The notes beneath the pieces are model-generated. The model searched no databases and was not told the DNA's origin. It was given only the letters and a program-made list of their open reading frames with translations. The translations under genes were made by a program, and so were the position numbers. A DNA stretch of 54,503 nt from Pleurocapsa sp. MO_226.B13 (GTDB lineage Bacteria > Cyanobacteriota > Cyanobacteriia > Cyanobacteriales > Xenococcaceae). Shown here piece after piece: positions 54,499 to 54,503 of this stretch (position 1 is its first letter; each line of letters opens with the position of its first letter). The stretch is taken from assembly GCA_030064795.1 (NCBI GenBank), contig JASJEI010000010.1, positions 1 through 54,503 on the forward strand, read 5' to 3'.

Positions 54499-54503
54499 CC
54501 GTC

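Overview
The window looks like a chromosomal piece of a cyanobacterium. The palindrome GCGATCGC (HIP1) recurs through it, heptanucleotide repeats of the STRR type sit in several intergenic stretches, base composition is moderately AT-rich, and the gene families (cyanobacterial-style Wzc kinase, WcaJ-type sugar transferase, DUF3102 protein, caspase-nSTAND-WD40 protein) are typical of filamentous or colony-forming cyanobacteria. I cannot name a genus. No rRNA, tRNA or CRISPR array was seen.

Layout. (1) 1-3.2 kb is a graveyard of mobile DNA: an IS5-like transposase fragment, an IS1-family element broken by a complete IS4-family element with a 9-bp target duplication, an internally deleted IS630-type mini-element and a 103-bp MITE. 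(2) 3.27-15.23 kb is a leftward block of eleven genes: GT4 glycosyltransferase, O-antigen ligase/polymerase, PhyH-type dioxygenase, GT90 glycosyltransferase, hexapeptide acetyltransferase, polysialyltransferase-like protein, kdsA, a methyltransferase, two sulfotransferases and a GH10 glycosidase. (3) About 940 bp without a clear gene separates it from a rightward block (16.2-41.3 kb): GT2, SDR epimerase, GT4, the undecaprenyl-phosphate sugar transferase, a Wzc-type kinase, a PglK-like ABC exporter, methyltransferases, several glycosyltransferases, 2OG-Fe(II) oxygenases, kdsD-kdsB, and second copies of the GT4 and GT2 genes. A leftward DUF3102 regulator-like gene with five 15-bp iterons upstream, and a VOC-like gene, sit inside it. 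(4) 38.8-46.1 kb is a patchwork: rmlC-like gene, remnants of ISAzo13-, IS1380-, IS630- and IS4-type elements, a three-gene piece resembling the start of a legionaminic-acid pathway (legB-like, ptmE-like, PIG-L deacetylase), an integrase tail, an RTX-protein tail and a truncated membrane protein. (5) 46.2-54.5 kb holds two divergent caspase-fold genes: a 1502-residue caspase-nSTAND-WD40 protein and a 655-residue metacaspase fused to an alpha/beta hydrolase, followed by remnants of a subtilase and of a WD40 protein.

How it fits together. Blocks 2 and 3 read as one exopolysaccharide/capsule locus. The WcaJ-like enzyme would start the lipid-linked repeat unit and many glycosyltransferases extend it. 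The unit would be decorated with acetyl, methyl and sulfate groups and possibly oxidised by three oxygenases. The PglK-like ABC protein could flip it and the Wzy/WaaL-like protein polymerise or ligate it under control of the Wzc kinase. kdsD, kdsA and kdsB supply CMP-KDO (only the phosphatase kdsC is absent), so a KDO- or other ulosonic-acid-containing polymer is a reasonable inference; the GT coupled to kdsA is the best candidate transferase. The two caspase genes form a separate locus that looks like a conflict or cell-death module.
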